From NCBI GenBank assembly GCA_028289725.1, contig JANQOH010000396.1:1-59835 (forward strand): 59,835 bases of DNA, written 5' to 3'. Under the pieces are notes generated by a model. It was not told where the DNA came from. It saw only the letters and a list, made by a program, of their open reading frames with translations, and did not search any database. The position numbers were made by a program, and so were the translations under genes. The DNA is from Alphaproteobacteria bacterium (GTDB lineage: Bacteria > Pseudomonadota > Alphaproteobacteria > UBA7887). The number at the start of each line of letters is the position of its first letter. The stretch's first letter is position 1. Below, one piece after another: positions 17,625 through 26,160 of this stretch.

Positions 17625-18470
17625 GTGGCAGGCGATCGTGGTGCGTTCGGCGTCAATACATACGGCTACATCTATTCGCATGAGGCAACGGCGTGCCTGT
17701 CGCATCTGGCCGACCTCGGTTATCGCGATATCGAACTGATGATGTATCCGGGGCATGTTTGGCCGGCCGACCTTTCGGCGTCGGATCGGCGCGCATTGTT
17801 GCGCGTGATTAATGATCGCGGGCTTCGCCTGCGCACATTGAATATGCCGAATCTCGACCTCAACATCGCCGCCGCAAACCCGGAAATGCGCGCGTTGAGT
17901 CTCAAAAACCTACTGGAAATAATTGAATTGGCGGGAGAATTAGGGTGCCCTGGGGTGGTGCTGGGTCCGGGTAAGCCAAACCCTCTATTCCCCAACCCAC
18001 CGGATCACCTCATGGGGTGGTTTCACGCGGGGCTCGACGCCTTGATACCGGCTGCCGCAAAGGCCGGGACACGATTGCTCGCGGAAAATATGCCGTTCGG
18101 ATTCCTGCCGCGCGCGGATCAGATGATGGAAGCACTCGCCGCGTATGGCGGCGATGAAGTCGGAATTGTTTACGATGTCGCAAATGCCGTGTTCGCACGG
18201 GAGGATCCTATTGCGGGTCTGAACCGCGTCAGAGACAAGCTTGAACTGGTCCACTTATCGGATACGGGTCTGGATGCGTATCGCCATGACCCGGTTGGTC
18301 GCGGCGTCGTGAATTTCGCCCAATTTGCGGACGGCCTGAACACGGTGGGTTATACCGGTGCCGCGATGCTTGAAATTATCGCCGAGCAACCGGACCGAGA
18401 AATCGCCGAAAGCGCGGATCAACTGCTCGAGATGGCGCCTTGGCAAACCTTCTTCACGCGGTCCGTCTAG
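17625..18470 (+). CDS. Sugar phosphate isomerase/epimerase (xylose-isomerase-like TIM barrel)
   Basis: 281 residues from a GTG at 17625 that sits about five bases after GGGAGGGGA; an ATG 66 bases upstream lacks such a site. Barrel features include LGYRDIELMMYPG, VVLGPGKPN, LAENMPFG (a metal-ligand Glu), VGIVYDVANA (a metal-ligand Asp) and LVHLSDT (His). These are the usual divalent metal positions of the AP endonuclease 2/hydroxypyruvate isomerase fold. With the divergent dehydrogenase it likely serves the breakdown of a sugar or cyclitol acid. Substrate not identifiable. Confidence 0.83.
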   Translation: MAGDRGAFGVNTYGYIYSHEATACLSHLADLGYRDIELMMYPGHVWPADLSASDRRALLRVINDRGLRLRTLNMPNLDLNIAAANPEMRALSLKNLLEIIELAGELGCPGVVLGPGKPNPLFPNPPDHLMGWFHAGLDALIPAAAKAGTRLLAENMPFGFLPRADQMMEALAAYGGDEVGIVYDVANAVFAREDPIAGLNRVRDKLELVHLSDTGLDAYRHDPVGRGVVNFAQFADGLNTVGYTGAAMLEIIAEQPDREIAESADQLLEMAPWQTFFTRSV

Positions 18471-18514
18471 GACTGTGACTGCAAACACTGTCTCCAAAAA
18501 TGCGGGAGCCCAAA

Positions 18515-20050
18515 ATGGCGGACATGATCGAGTCCGATAGCGACAATAGTTTCGATGTCATCGTCGTCGGCGGCGGGGGCACGGGTCTCGCCGCGGCCAT
18601 AGAAGCCCGCCAGATCGGCCGAACCGTCGTTTTGCTTGAAAAGAATCCGACGCTCGGTGGAACCACGGGCCTGTCGGTTGGATCGATCACCGCGACCAAT
18701 ACACCGCAACAGCTGGCCGCCGGTATCTTTGATTCCCCGCGCGATCATTTCGATGACATGCCGGGTTTTGCGGGCGCGCTCGCATCGAGGGACAATGTCG
18801 AATTGCGCCGACTGCTGACGGACAATGTGCCCGAAACGTTTCGTTGGCTTCAGTCGCTCGGTCTCGTCTTCTACGGCCCCTCGCCCGAGCCACCGCACCG
18901 AAAACCGCGCATGCACACGGTGCTTCCCAATTCGCGCGCTTACATCCATGTCCTTGAAAAATATGCGAAAAAGCAAGGCGTGGTGATCCACGAGAGTGTG
19001 CGCGTGATGGAGTTGATCCGGGAAGACGGCCGCGTTGTCGGCGTCCGGACGGGGATCGGCGCGGCGCGCCGGGAGTTTCGGGCCCGTGGCGGCGTGGTGC
19101 TAGCGAGTGGCGACTTTAGCGCGAACGGTCAGCTCAAGACCCGGTTTATGGCGCCCGAGGTTGCCAAGGTCGATCCGATCAACCCGACGAGCGAAGGCGA
19201 TGGCCAAGCCATGGGTCTCGATGTTGGCGGCAAAGTCCTCAACGGCGACGTGTCGCTCGGCCCGGAAATCCGGTTTTTGCCGCCCACGAAAGAGACGTTC
19301 GTTCGCAAATTGCCGCCAAACCGTGGCTTGGCGCGCTTCATGGCCTGGTCCATGGACCACATGCCGGCCTGGCTGTTGCGCCCGTTTGTGATGAGCTTCG
19401 TCACGACGTGGCTGGCGCCGTCACTCCGATTGTTCGATGAGGGTGCGGTGCTGGTCAATATCAATGGACAGCATTTCGCGGATGAGGTTGATGCGCCAGC
19501 GCTCGCACTGCCCAATCAGCCGGAAAAGATCGGGTACATATTGCTCGACAAAACGATGGCGCAAAAATTCTCCAGTTGGCCGTACTTCATTTCGACGGCG
19601 CCGGGTATTGCCTATGCCTATTTGGCCGACTACCGGCGGAACCGAAAAGACGTCTATCACGCCGCGCGGTCGCTCAAGCGCCTTGCCCGCAAGCTCGATA
19701 TGGATCCGACCGTGTTGGAAGAATCGATTCAGAAGCACAATGGCGCGATCGACAATGGGGCGACAAAAGCTCGCCCGAAATTTGAGACACCCCCGTTCGT
19801 CGCGCTGGGTCCGGTTAAAAGCTCGATCATCATTGCCGATGGCGGGTTGGCGGTGAACCGGGACCTTCAAGTCCTGGGCGATAACGACCTGCCCGTCCCC
19901 GGACTCTACGCCGCCGGGTCGACCGGCCAAGGTGGCCTCCTGCTCGAGGGCCATGGCCATCATTTAGGATGGGCTTTCACATCGGGCCGGATCGCCGGGC
20001 GGCACGCGGCGTATGAGGCGACCAGCGCGGATTTACCAAAATCAGCCTGA
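18515..20050 (+). CDS. FAD-dependent oxidoreductase, fumarate reductase/3-ketosteroid-dehydrogenase type
   Basis: About 511 residues; the ATG at 18515 follows CGGGAG at 6 bases and is preferred over the ATG at 18500. The N-terminal FAD motif is DVIVVGGGGTGLAAAIEA. A mid-domain substrate cap follows. The C-terminal FAD block GLYAAGSTGQGG continues into GHGHHLGWAFTSGRIAG, the signature of flavoproteins such as KstD, fumarate reductase and urocanate reductase. It would introduce or reduce a C=C bond next to a carbonyl. It is co-oriented with the barrel protein 44 bases upstream. A steroid-type or cyclic-ketone substrate is possible but unproven. Confidence 0.85.
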   Translation: MADMIESDSDNSFDVIVVGGGGTGLAAAIEARQIGRTVVLLEKNPTLGGTTGLSVGSITATNTPQQLAAGIFDSPRDHFDDMPGFAGALASRDNVELRRLLTDNVPETFRWLQSLGLVFYGPSPEPPHRKPRMHTVLPNSRAYIHVLEKYAKKQGVVIHESVRVMELIREDGRVVGVRTGIGAARREFRARGGVVLASGDFSANGQLKTRFMAPEVAKVDPINPTSEGDGQAMGLDVGGKVLNGDVSLGPEIRFLPPTKETFVRKLPPNRGLARFMAWSMDHMPAWLLRPFVMSFVTTWLAPSLRLFDEGAVLVNINGQHFADEVDAPALALPNQPEKIGYILLDKTMAQKFSSWPYFISTAPGIAYAYLADYRRNRKDVYHAARSLKRLARKLDMDPTVLEESIQKHNGAIDNGATKARPKFETPPFVALGPVKSSIIIADGGLAVNRDLQVLGDNDLPVPGLYAAGSTGQGGLLLEGHGHHLGWAFTSGRIAGRHAAYEATSADLPKSA

Positions 20051-20085
20051 GTGCCCGCCCCACGAGCAAGAAACAGGCAAAACAA

Positions 20086-20100
20086 TGACGTCTGTCATCG
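20086..20100 (+). promoter_or_regulatory. Shared 15-bp upstream motif, copy 1
   Basis: TGACGTCTGTCATCG lies 72 bases before the first small lipoprotein start and matches copy 2 at 12 of 15 positions. A TGTCA-N6-TGACA dyad overlaps it. Candidate common operator. Confidence 0.35.
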
Positions 20101-20172
20101 TGGTGACATTGGCCATCCGGTATTGTTCCCCGCACATAACGATGGCAAACGCAAAGATTGAGCTTCGGCAGT

Positions 20173-20385
20173 ATGATTAAATCATTTCAATCATTTACCG
20201 CGATTTTCTGCACAATTATTTTAAATTTGGGCGTATCGGCCTGCGGAACGCCGCCGTCCGGTGTGACAGAAAATCCCGAACCAGAAAAAGACGTGGTGAC
20301 TGCGGAAGGCGCTGCATCAGCGGCGCCCGGCTATCGGGTCAAGGGCGCGCATGGATTGCTCAATCTCGGAATAGACCTCTTCTGA
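20173..20385 (+). CDS. Small lipoprotein, paralogue 1
   Basis: A 70-residue protein with a lipoprotein leader (hydrophobic 8-20, lipobox GVSAC, acylated Cys24). The 47-residue mature part begins CGT, has an acidic Pro/Glu stretch, and ends YRVKGAHGLLNLGIDLF. The end matches that of the next gene (Y-x3-GA-x2-LL-x-[LI]-GI-x-[LI]-F), although the middles are unrelated. No known family is recognised. The ribosome-binding site is weak; an in-frame TTG at 20158 is an alternative start. Base composition is more AT-rich than the neighbours. The two genes look like a tandem pair of envelope peptides. Confidence 0.65.
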   Translation: MIKSFQSFTAIFCTIILNLGVSACGTPPSGVTENPEPEKDVVTAEGAASAAPGYRVKGAHGLLNLGIDLF

Positions 20386-20429
20386 AGGCCATTTCCCGAC
20401 AATTTCGCGCCTTGTTTGTGACCAAAGCA

Positions 20430-20444
20430 TGACGTCAATGATCG
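20430..20444 (+). promoter_or_regulatory. Shared 15-bp upstream motif, copy 2
   Basis: TGACGTCAATGATCG lies about 100 bases before the second small lipoprotein gene. A further TGACGTCA is found at 20745-20752, just after that gene. Candidate operator shared by the pair. Confidence 0.35.
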
Positions 20445-20544
20445 GAATCATGACCGGTGTCACAGCAGATGGACGGTTCGATCCCTAATATTACTCACGG
20501 TGACAGGGGGATAAGGGGAGCGGGTCATCTATTTCGGGAGAATG

Positions 20545-20739
20545 ATGGTGCGAAACCTGACGATGATTGTCGTTGCGGCAGCCTTGCTTCCCAGTCTCGC
20601 GGCGTGTGGAACGCATTCCGGTGAACTGGCCGTGAGCGGAACACAGATGGCCGCCTATTCCGAGCCGTCGCGCTCGGTACCGGACTATAGCCCCCGGGGC
20701 GCGACCAGCCTGCTATCGATCGGGATCGGTATTTTTTGA
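20545..20739 (+). CDS. Small lipoprotein, paralogue 2
   Basis: A 64-residue protein with a signal (hydrophobic 6-18) and lipobox LAAC, acylated Cys21. The mature part again begins CGT and ends YSPRGATSLLSIGIGIF, the same C-terminal signature as the upstream gene. GGGAG lies four bases before ATG 20545; ATG 20542 and GTG 20548 are alternatives. The aromatic C-terminal residue after alternating hydrophobics resembles a beta-strand, which could mean docking to an outer-membrane partner. Unknown family; the existence of the gene is supported by the conserved end and leader. Confidence 0.65.
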   Translation: MVRNLTMIVVAAALLPSLAACGTHSGELAVSGTQMAAYSEPSRSVPDYSPRGATSLLSIGIGIF

Positions 20740-20785
20740 AAGCCTGACGTCACCTATTACGCCGCATCCCGTCGGGCCTAACGGC

Positions 20786-21166
20786 TCAGCCGTCTTTGGG
20801 CGGCACGGTAATGACCAGAAACACCAAGTCATCAAGACCGGTGTTCATGATCGAATGCTCGATGCCGGGCGGGATAAAGATCACGTCATGTCGACGCACG
20901 ACCTGACGATTTCCTGAAAGCTCCATAACGCCTTCCCCATCCAGGACGTGATAAATCTGTTCCTGGACCTTATGCGCGTGGCGCGCCACATAGCCCTTCG
21001 GCTGATAGCTCGAGATGCGGTAGTCGATAAGACTGCCGTGTTTGGTTTCCGGACCGAACAACAGCTTTGAATAGGCGCCATCGAAATGGTCCGGCATCAA
21101 TTGCCAGTCAACTTCGGCGATGTTCAGTATCTTCGCGTCGGCGCCGGATTTTGGTCTTTTGGCCAT
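20786..21166 (-). CDS. Cupin-domain protein
   Basis: A 126-residue single-domain cupin. Motif 1 is RHAHKVQEQIYHVLDGEG (metal ligands His63, His65 and Glu69); motif 2 contains GIEHSIMNTG (His104). It could be a small metal-dependent dioxygenase, isomerase or binding protein. The stop-free frame runs on upstream into the TPP-enzyme gene, but the true start is the ATG at 21166, 26 bases after that gene's stop, with AAGGA upstream. Co-transcription suggests it acts on or near the TPP enzyme's product. Function otherwise open. Confidence 0.83.
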   Translation of the reverse strand: MAKRPKSGADAKILNIAEVDWQLMPDHFDGAYSKLLFGPETKHGSLIDYRISSYQPKGYVARHAHKVQEQIYHVLDGEGVMELSGNRQVVRRHDVIFIPPGIEHSIMNTGLDDLVFLVITVPPKDG

Positions 21167-21192
21167 TTTCACACCAATCCTTCGTGAACTAA

Positions 21193-22986
21193 TTATTCGA
21201 TCGCGCCGGACGGGACATAAGGCGCGCCATACACCGGTTCCTTGTGCGGGATCGGCGGCAAGGCCCATGTGCCGGTAGCAGGCGGGCGCACCTCGGCATC
21301 GACATGCACGTCGATCAAATAGGGTTTGCCGAGGCTGATCGCGTGTTCGAGTGCGCCCTCCAAGTCCGCTGTTTTCTTGACGGTCGTCGCGTCCACGCCG
21401 CAGGCTCGTGCCAAGGCCGCGAAATCCGGATTGTAGGGTTCGCGGTTGGCACCGGCATAGAACCCCGTGCCGATTTCGCGGCCATCGAACAAGCCGTACT
21501 GAATGTCGCGGATCGCAGCCCAGGCGAAATTGTTCCAGATCACCCAAATGGCTGGGATGTCGTATTCGACCGCCGTGCATAGGACATGCGGGGTCATGGT
21601 GAAGCCGCCGTCTCCGACCACGGACACGCAGGCGCGTTCCGGCGCCGCCAGTTTTGCGCCGAGGATGCCGCTTGGCCCAAAGCCCATGGACGAAAAGCCC
21701 CACGTGTTGAGCATGGTTTGCGGCTGCCGCGCCATCCAATATTGCATGAACCAATTGTGGTGAACGCCAGAGTCGAGCGACAGAATGCCGTCGTCCGGCA
21801 GGACGCGCCGAAGCGACGTCACAACCCGTTCCGGGCGCAGCGGTGACGTATCGATCTCGAAATTCGGGCGAACGAAATCGTTCCATTCCTTTTGCCACGA
21901 CTCGATCTGTTGCCACCACGAGGCCAGACGGTTTTTGTCCGGCGCACCGCGCGCGCCAACCTCCGCAAGCAACTGGCGGAGAACGGTGCGTGCATCCGCG
22001 ACCAATCCCAGCGTTGGCGGATAGTTGCGGCCGATTTCGGCGACGTCGACGTCGACTTGGATCAAATCGCACGCGGGAAAATTCCACGAATAGCCCGGAA
22101 GCCAAGACGAAGCAGACCGATCGTCGAACCGTGCGCCGATCGCCACGACCAAATCCGCGTACCGTCCGGCTTGATTGGCGGGGAAAACCCCGTTCCGTCC
22201 GATGAAGCCAAGCGACAGCGGGTCGGTCATGTCGAAGCAACCCATCCCGTTCGGTGAGCTGATGACCGGAATGCGCAGCGCATGCGCGAGTTCGGTGAGC
22301 TCTTCGGACGCTTCGGACAAAGTGACGCCGTGACCAATGAACAGGACCGGCTGTTGCGCGGCCAACAAGCGATCCGTCGCGTCTTTGATGTCTTCCGGTG
22401 ATGCGCCGCTTCGCTGGCTGATAGTGTGCCGCGCGGCACGTGGAACTTCGACCTCGGCCTCTTCCTGAAACAGGTTGAACGGCACGTCCACCTGGACCGG
22501 TCCGGGTCGGCCGGTCGTCATAGTTGTCATGGCGTGGTCGAGCGCGAGCGGCAGCATCTCGACGCGCGTTGGCTGAAAACTGCGTTTTACAACAGGCCGC
22601 ACCACCGACGGAAAATCGGCTTGATTGTGTCGATTGATTTCTTGGAATGGGCCACGGTCGAATTGCTGCGTCGGCACATTGGCGGTGATCGCCAGAAAGC
22701 TTGACGAATCCGTCAGTGCGCAGGCAAGCGACATGACGATATTCGAGGAGCCGGGCCCGCAGGAGGTCAGCGTCGCCACCGGTTCATGTTTGACCCGGAA
22801 ATAGGCGTCGGCCATGTGGCCGGCGGTTTGCTCGTGCCGGGGCGAAATGAGCGATATGTCGTCGCGCGCTTCGTAAAGCGCATCAAGGATTCCGACCGTT
22901 CCGTGGCCACAAATGCCGAACACATACGGCACTTTTTCTTTGACCAGAAACTCCGTGATCAGTTCCCCGCCCTTCATGCGTGGCAT
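21193..22986 (-). CDS. Thiamine-pyrophosphate enzyme, acetolactate-synthase-like
   Basis: 597 residues, full length for the family, with GGAGGG before ATG 22986. The N-terminal pyrimidine-binding domain has the catalytic-type Glu in SPRHEQTAGHMADAYFR. The central domain follows, and the PP-binding domain has the TPP motif GDGGFTM ending in VIWNN. Family members decarboxylate or condense keto acids (acetolactate synthase, sulfoacetaldehyde acetyltransferase, benzoylformate decarboxylase and relatives). No small regulatory subunit gene is present, arguing against a biosynthetic acetolactate synthase. The adjoining cupin gene points to a catabolic role. Exact substrate unknown. Confidence 0.87.
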   Translation of the reverse strand: MPRMKGGELITEFLVKEKVPYVFGICGHGTVGILDALYEARDDISLISPRHEQTAGHMADAYFRVKHEPVATLTSCGPGSSNIVMSLACALTDSSSFLAITANVPTQQFDRGPFQEINRHNQADFPSVVRPVVKRSFQPTRVEMLPLALDHAMTTMTTGRPGPVQVDVPFNLFQEEAEVEVPRAARHTISQRSGASPEDIKDATDRLLAAQQPVLFIGHGVTLSEASEELTELAHALRIPVISSPNGMGCFDMTDPLSLGFIGRNGVFPANQAGRYADLVVAIGARFDDRSASSWLPGYSWNFPACDLIQVDVDVAEIGRNYPPTLGLVADARTVLRQLLAEVGARGAPDKNRLASWWQQIESWQKEWNDFVRPNFEIDTSPLRPERVVTSLRRVLPDDGILSLDSGVHHNWFMQYWMARQPQTMLNTWGFSSMGFGPSGILGAKLAAPERACVSVVGDGGFTMTPHVLCTAVEYDIPAIWVIWNNFAWAAIRDIQYGLFDGREIGTGFYAGANREPYNPDFAALARACGVDATTVKKTADLEGALEHAISLGKPYLIDVHVDAEVRPPATGTWALPPIPHKEPVYGAPYVPSGAIE

Positions 22987-23043
22987 CGGACCCTCCCCAT
23001 TTTTCTAGACCGGCGATGCTGGCCATTTTGCAAAGGCTCTACA

Positions 23044-23106
23044 CCGTTTAGGGCCGTACTGCCAAGCCCGACCCGTAAACCACGCTGTTGACCGGTAAAG
23101 GCCGTA
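23044..23106 (+). repeat. Two imperfect 15-bp direct repeats upstream of the porin gene
   Basis: CCGTTTAGGGCCGTA (23044-23058) and CCGGTAAAGGCCGTA (23092-23106) agree at 12 of 15 positions with a 48-bp period. They lie between the divergent TPP-enzyme and porin genes, so they may be regulator sites. Weak evidence. Confidence 0.3.
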
Positions 23107-23123
23107 TCTGAAACAAGACACCC

Positions 23124-24425
23124 ATGAAGTGCGGACGGTCAGCGAAACCGAGCCAGGGGGCCAGGTTCTCAGCGAACATCAGGATTTCGGTTGGCACGCT
23201 GCTCTTGGTCGCGAGTTTGGCACTTGTCGCAAATGAGCCATTCGCACAGAACTTGGGCGCCGATTGGCGCAGTCAATCAGACCTTCGCGCCGCGCTGTTC
23301 GACGGGCGTCCGTCGGCCAACTTGCGCTATCGCTATGAATTTGTTTCCGAGGACGGGCGTCCGCGCGACGCGCATGCCCATACCGTAAGGGCGCGTCTTG
23401 GGTACGAAACGGGACCGTTGTTCGGTTTTCGCGCCATGATCGAAGGCGAGGCCCTCACCCACATTGGGGCTCGCCGGTTTAACGACACCGTGGATCCGGA
23501 CACCCGATTTCCCATCGTCGCCGACCCGGACGACTTCGGCCTCAATCAATATTGGATCGCGAGCACTCATGTGCCCTCGACGGAGGTCAAACTCGGCCGC
23601 CAAAGAGTAACCTTCGACAATCATCGGTTCGTCGGCAATGTCGGGTTTCGCCAGAACGAGCAAACCTTCGATGCGCTGCGCGTATCGTCAGGTCCGCTCA
23701 GCGAGTTGTCTGTCGACTATGCGTATGTCTATCTCGTCGATCGGCTGTTCGGCGAGGATTCCCCCGTCGGGGATTTTGAGACGAACAGCCACCTCGTTCG
23801 TGCGGCCTATCGCGTTTCGCAAGTCGGGTTGCTGACCGGATATGCCTATCTCCTCGATTTTGACGAGGCGCCGGCCTTATCCAGCAGAACATTCGGTCTT
23901 CGGCTCAAAGGGCAAAGAGGATTGGATGAAAATTGGCGTGTGCTCTACGCGGGTGAGTTTGCCTGGCAGCAAGATCACGCCAACAATCCGAACCATGACG
24001 ACTTTGCCTATTACCTGGCGGAGGCCGGTCTTTCCTACAGCGTCTCATCATTCATGCTCGGATATGAGGTTTTGTCCGGCAATGACCGGCGGGCGTTCCA
24101 GGCGCCGCTCGGCACGCTCCATGCGTTCCAAGGAACGGCGGACTTATTCCTCACCACGCCACCCGGCGGCGTCCGAGATCTTTACATTCGTTTGCGTCAC
24201 GGTTTGAGCGGTCCGATGTGGCTAAAGGGCACTGGCTTGACCGCCACGCTCCATCGCTTTGCGGCCGAACAGGGTGGTCGGCACCTCGGTGACGAGGTCG
24301 ACTTGGCTTTGACCTACCCGGTCCATGAACGCGTTTCGCTCGGTGTCGAAGGCGCCTATTACGATGCGGCGCGTTTCGGTAGCGATACCACAAAGGTTTG
24401 GCTCAGCCTGACCGTCACTTATTGA
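23124..24425 (+). CDS. Outer-membrane porin, alginate-export-like beta-barrel
   Basis: 433 residues. A long n-region and hydrophobic core (24-36) end near PFAQ, a signal peptidase I site. The mature protein alternates polar and hydrophobic residues with many Tyr, Phe and Arg. LRYRYEFVSEDG and VKLGRQRVTFDNHRFVG are hallmark stretches of the AlgE-like family. The C-terminus VWLSLTVTY ends in an aromatic residue after a beta-strand, the outer-membrane insertion signal. It probably passes an anionic small molecule. It is divergent from the TPP-enzyme/cupin pair and may deliver their substrate. Confidence 0.82.
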   Translation: MKCGRSAKPSQGARFSANIRISVGTLLLVASLALVANEPFAQNLGADWRSQSDLRAALFDGRPSANLRYRYEFVSEDGRPRDAHAHTVRARLGYETGPLFGFRAMIEGEALTHIGARRFNDTVDPDTRFPIVADPDDFGLNQYWIASTHVPSTEVKLGRQRVTFDNHRFVGNVGFRQNEQTFDALRVSSGPLSELSVDYAYVYLVDRLFGEDSPVGDFETNSHLVRAAYRVSQVGLLTGYAYLLDFDEAPALSSRTFGLRLKGQRGLDENWRVLYAGEFAWQQDHANNPNHDDFAYYLAEAGLSYSVSSFMLGYEVLSGNDRRAFQAPLGTLHAFQGTADLFLTTPPGGVRDLYIRLRHGLSGPMWLKGTGLTATLHRFAAEQGGRHLGDEVDLALTYPVHERVSLGVEGAYYDAARFGSDTTKVWLSLTVTY

Positions 24426-24511
24426 GGAGGTGTCTTCTTCCTTGACCTGGACCGGCCACACGGCATGGTAACCGCAACTAGACAATCTACTCACGAATTG
24501 GAACACGGGCA

Positions 24512-24988
24512 ATGAAGTGTGTGGCGCAATTTGAGCCGGCCATCTGCGTCGCCGACCTTGATGGCATGAAAGACTTCTACTGCGGCAAGCTGGGCATGAC
24601 GGTCTTTAGCGAGATTGTCGTGCCGCCGGAGAAAAGCGCGCCGCCGGGCCTCGCGGCCAACGGCTACACGATTGTCCGATTGGAAACCAATGACGGGCAA
24701 CGGTTCAAACTTGTGCGCCCCAACGACGCACCGACGGGACGAGTCGATCGCGATTTCGTTCTCGATCACCAAGGCTTCGCGTTCGTGACGTTCCTGATCG
24801 ACGACCTGCCGGGCCTTATCGCGCAATTGCAGGCGTCTGGAATAGCGTTGATGGGCGACGACCAAAAATTCGAAGTGCGCGACGGCGTCGACATTGCATT
24901 CGTCAAGGATCCGGAAGGCAATTGCATTGAACTCGTCGAATATGCCGACATTACGACCTATCGTCCGGAACTCGCGGCGGCGGACTGA
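24512..24988 (+). CDS. VOC (glyoxalase/extradiol dioxygenase fold) protein
   Basis: 158 residues with two beta-alpha-beta-beta-beta modules. The first opens with ICVADLDGMKDFYCGKLGM. The second ends FVKDPEGNCIELVEY, with the usual C-terminal metal-ligand Glu. Such proteins are glyoxalases, epimerases, dioxygenases or resistance proteins. The stop is five bases before the mtnA start, so the two are probably co-transcribed and this one may assist the methylthioribose route. That is positional inference only. Confidence 0.82.
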   Translation: MKCVAQFEPAICVADLDGMKDFYCGKLGMTVFSEIVVPPEKSAPPGLAANGYTIVRLETNDGQRFKLVRPNDAPTGRVDRDFVLDHQGFAFVTFLIDDLPGLIAQLQASGIALMGDDQKFEVRDGVDIAFVKDPEGNCIELVEYADITTYRPELAAAD

Positions 24989-24993
24989 GGGCA

Positions 24994-26091
24994 ATGAATG
25001 TTGATGGCGTTCCCTACCGGACGATTTGGCTCGCGGATGATGGCGAGACGGTAGAGATCATCGACCAAACCAAGCTGCCGCATGCCTTCGACGTGGCACC
25101 CTTGCGGACCTTGGAGGACGCGGCTCAGGCGATCGCATCGATGCAAGTGCGCGGCGCGCCACTGATCGGTGGAACCGCCGCTTATGGCATGGCGCTCGCC
25201 ATGAAAACCAACCCGAGCGATGACGGGATTGATCACGCTTACGATACGCTCTACCGCACCCGGCCCACCGCTGTGAATTTGCGATGGGCGCTCGACGAGA
25301 TGCGCGCGGCCTTGCGCAACATCGCGCATGACGCGCGGCGCGGTGCGGCCTATCGAAAGGCCGCTGAGATTTGCGATGACGATGTCGAGATTTCACGGGG
25401 GATCGGCCGGCACGGTCTTGCGCTTATTCGGGAGATTCAAAAAAAAAGGTCGCCCGATGAGCCGGTAAATGTGTTGACCCACTGCAACGCCGGATGGCTC
25501 GCGACGATCGATTGGGGCACCGCCACCGCACCCATCTACATGGCGCACGATGACGGCCTTCCGGTCCATGTCTGGGTCGACGAAACCCGGCCGCGCAATC
25601 AAGGCGCGTCCCTGACCGCGTTCGAACTGGGACACCATGGCGTGCCGCATACGGTAATCGCGGACAATGTCGGCGGCCATCTGATGCAACATGGCATGGT
25701 CGATCTTTGCATCGTCGGGACCGATCGCACGACGGCGCACGGCGATGTCGCGAATAAGATCGGCACTTACCTGAAAGCGCTCGCGGCGCACGATAACCGA
25801 GTGCCCTTCTATGTCGCGCTGCCGTCCACCACGATCGATTGGACGATCGGTGACGGGGTCGCGGAAATCCCCATCGAGCAGCGCGCCGGCGACGAGGTGT
25901 CCGAAATCTATGGTCAGACCGCGGACGGACGGCTTGAAACCGTGCGAATCGTTCCCGAAGGCAGCCCCGTCGCGAACTATGCTTTTGACGTGACGCCAGC
26001 ACGCTTGGTTACCGGGCTGATCACCGAACGCGGCGTCTGCGCGGCCTCGCGCGAGGGCCTAGCGAGTCTATTCCCGGAGCACGCGGGATGA
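24994..26091 (+). CDS. mtnA: S-methyl-5-thioribose-1-phosphate isomerase
   Basis: 365 residues, the usual length. It converts methylthioribose-1-phosphate to methylthioribulose-1-phosphate in the methionine salvage pathway, or in methylthioadenosine-isoprenoid shunts. Family motifs are QVRGAPLIG, RPTAVNLRWAL, LTHCNAGWLAT (catalytic Cys164), VDETRPRNQG and VGTDRTTAHGD (catalytic Asp244), followed by NKIGTY. The related eIF2B-like proteins lack this set. No other mtn gene is in the window. The coding sequence contains a run of nine A around 25439, in frame. Confidence 0.93.
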   Translation: MNVDGVPYRTIWLADDGETVEIIDQTKLPHAFDVAPLRTLEDAAQAIASMQVRGAPLIGGTAAYGMALAMKTNPSDDGIDHAYDTLYRTRPTAVNLRWALDEMRAALRNIAHDARRGAAYRKAAEICDDDVEISRGIGRHGLALIREIQKKRSPDEPVNVLTHCNAGWLATIDWGTATAPIYMAHDDGLPVHVWVDETRPRNQGASLTAFELGHHGVPHTVIADNVGGHLMQHGMVDLCIVGTDRTTAHGDVANKIGTYLKALAAHDNRVPFYVALPSTTIDWTIGDGVAEIPIEQRAGDEVSEIYGQTADGRLETVRIVPEGSPVANYAFDVTPARLVTGLITERGVCAASREGLASLFPEHAG

Positions 26092-26160
26092 ACGAAGACA
26101 CGCCTGATATGATAGGACGTATCGGATAACATAGAGACCGCGGTACGACGGGAGTGTGAG

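Noticed and set aside
20475..20485. GGTTCGATCCC, which looks like a tRNA T-loop arm.
   Set aside because: No matching acceptor, D or anticodon arms around it.
20786..22240. A 484-codon open frame on the minus strand covering the cupin and most of the TPP-enzyme gene.
   Set aside because: Only the last 126 codons read as protein (cupin). The upstream part is an Arg-rich out-of-frame reading of the TPP enzyme, which has full family motifs in the correct frame.
25435..25450. A9 run in mtnA as a possible phase-variation or programmed-slippage site.
   Set aside because: The frame is intact on both sides and there is no alternative product; one homopolymer is weak evidence.
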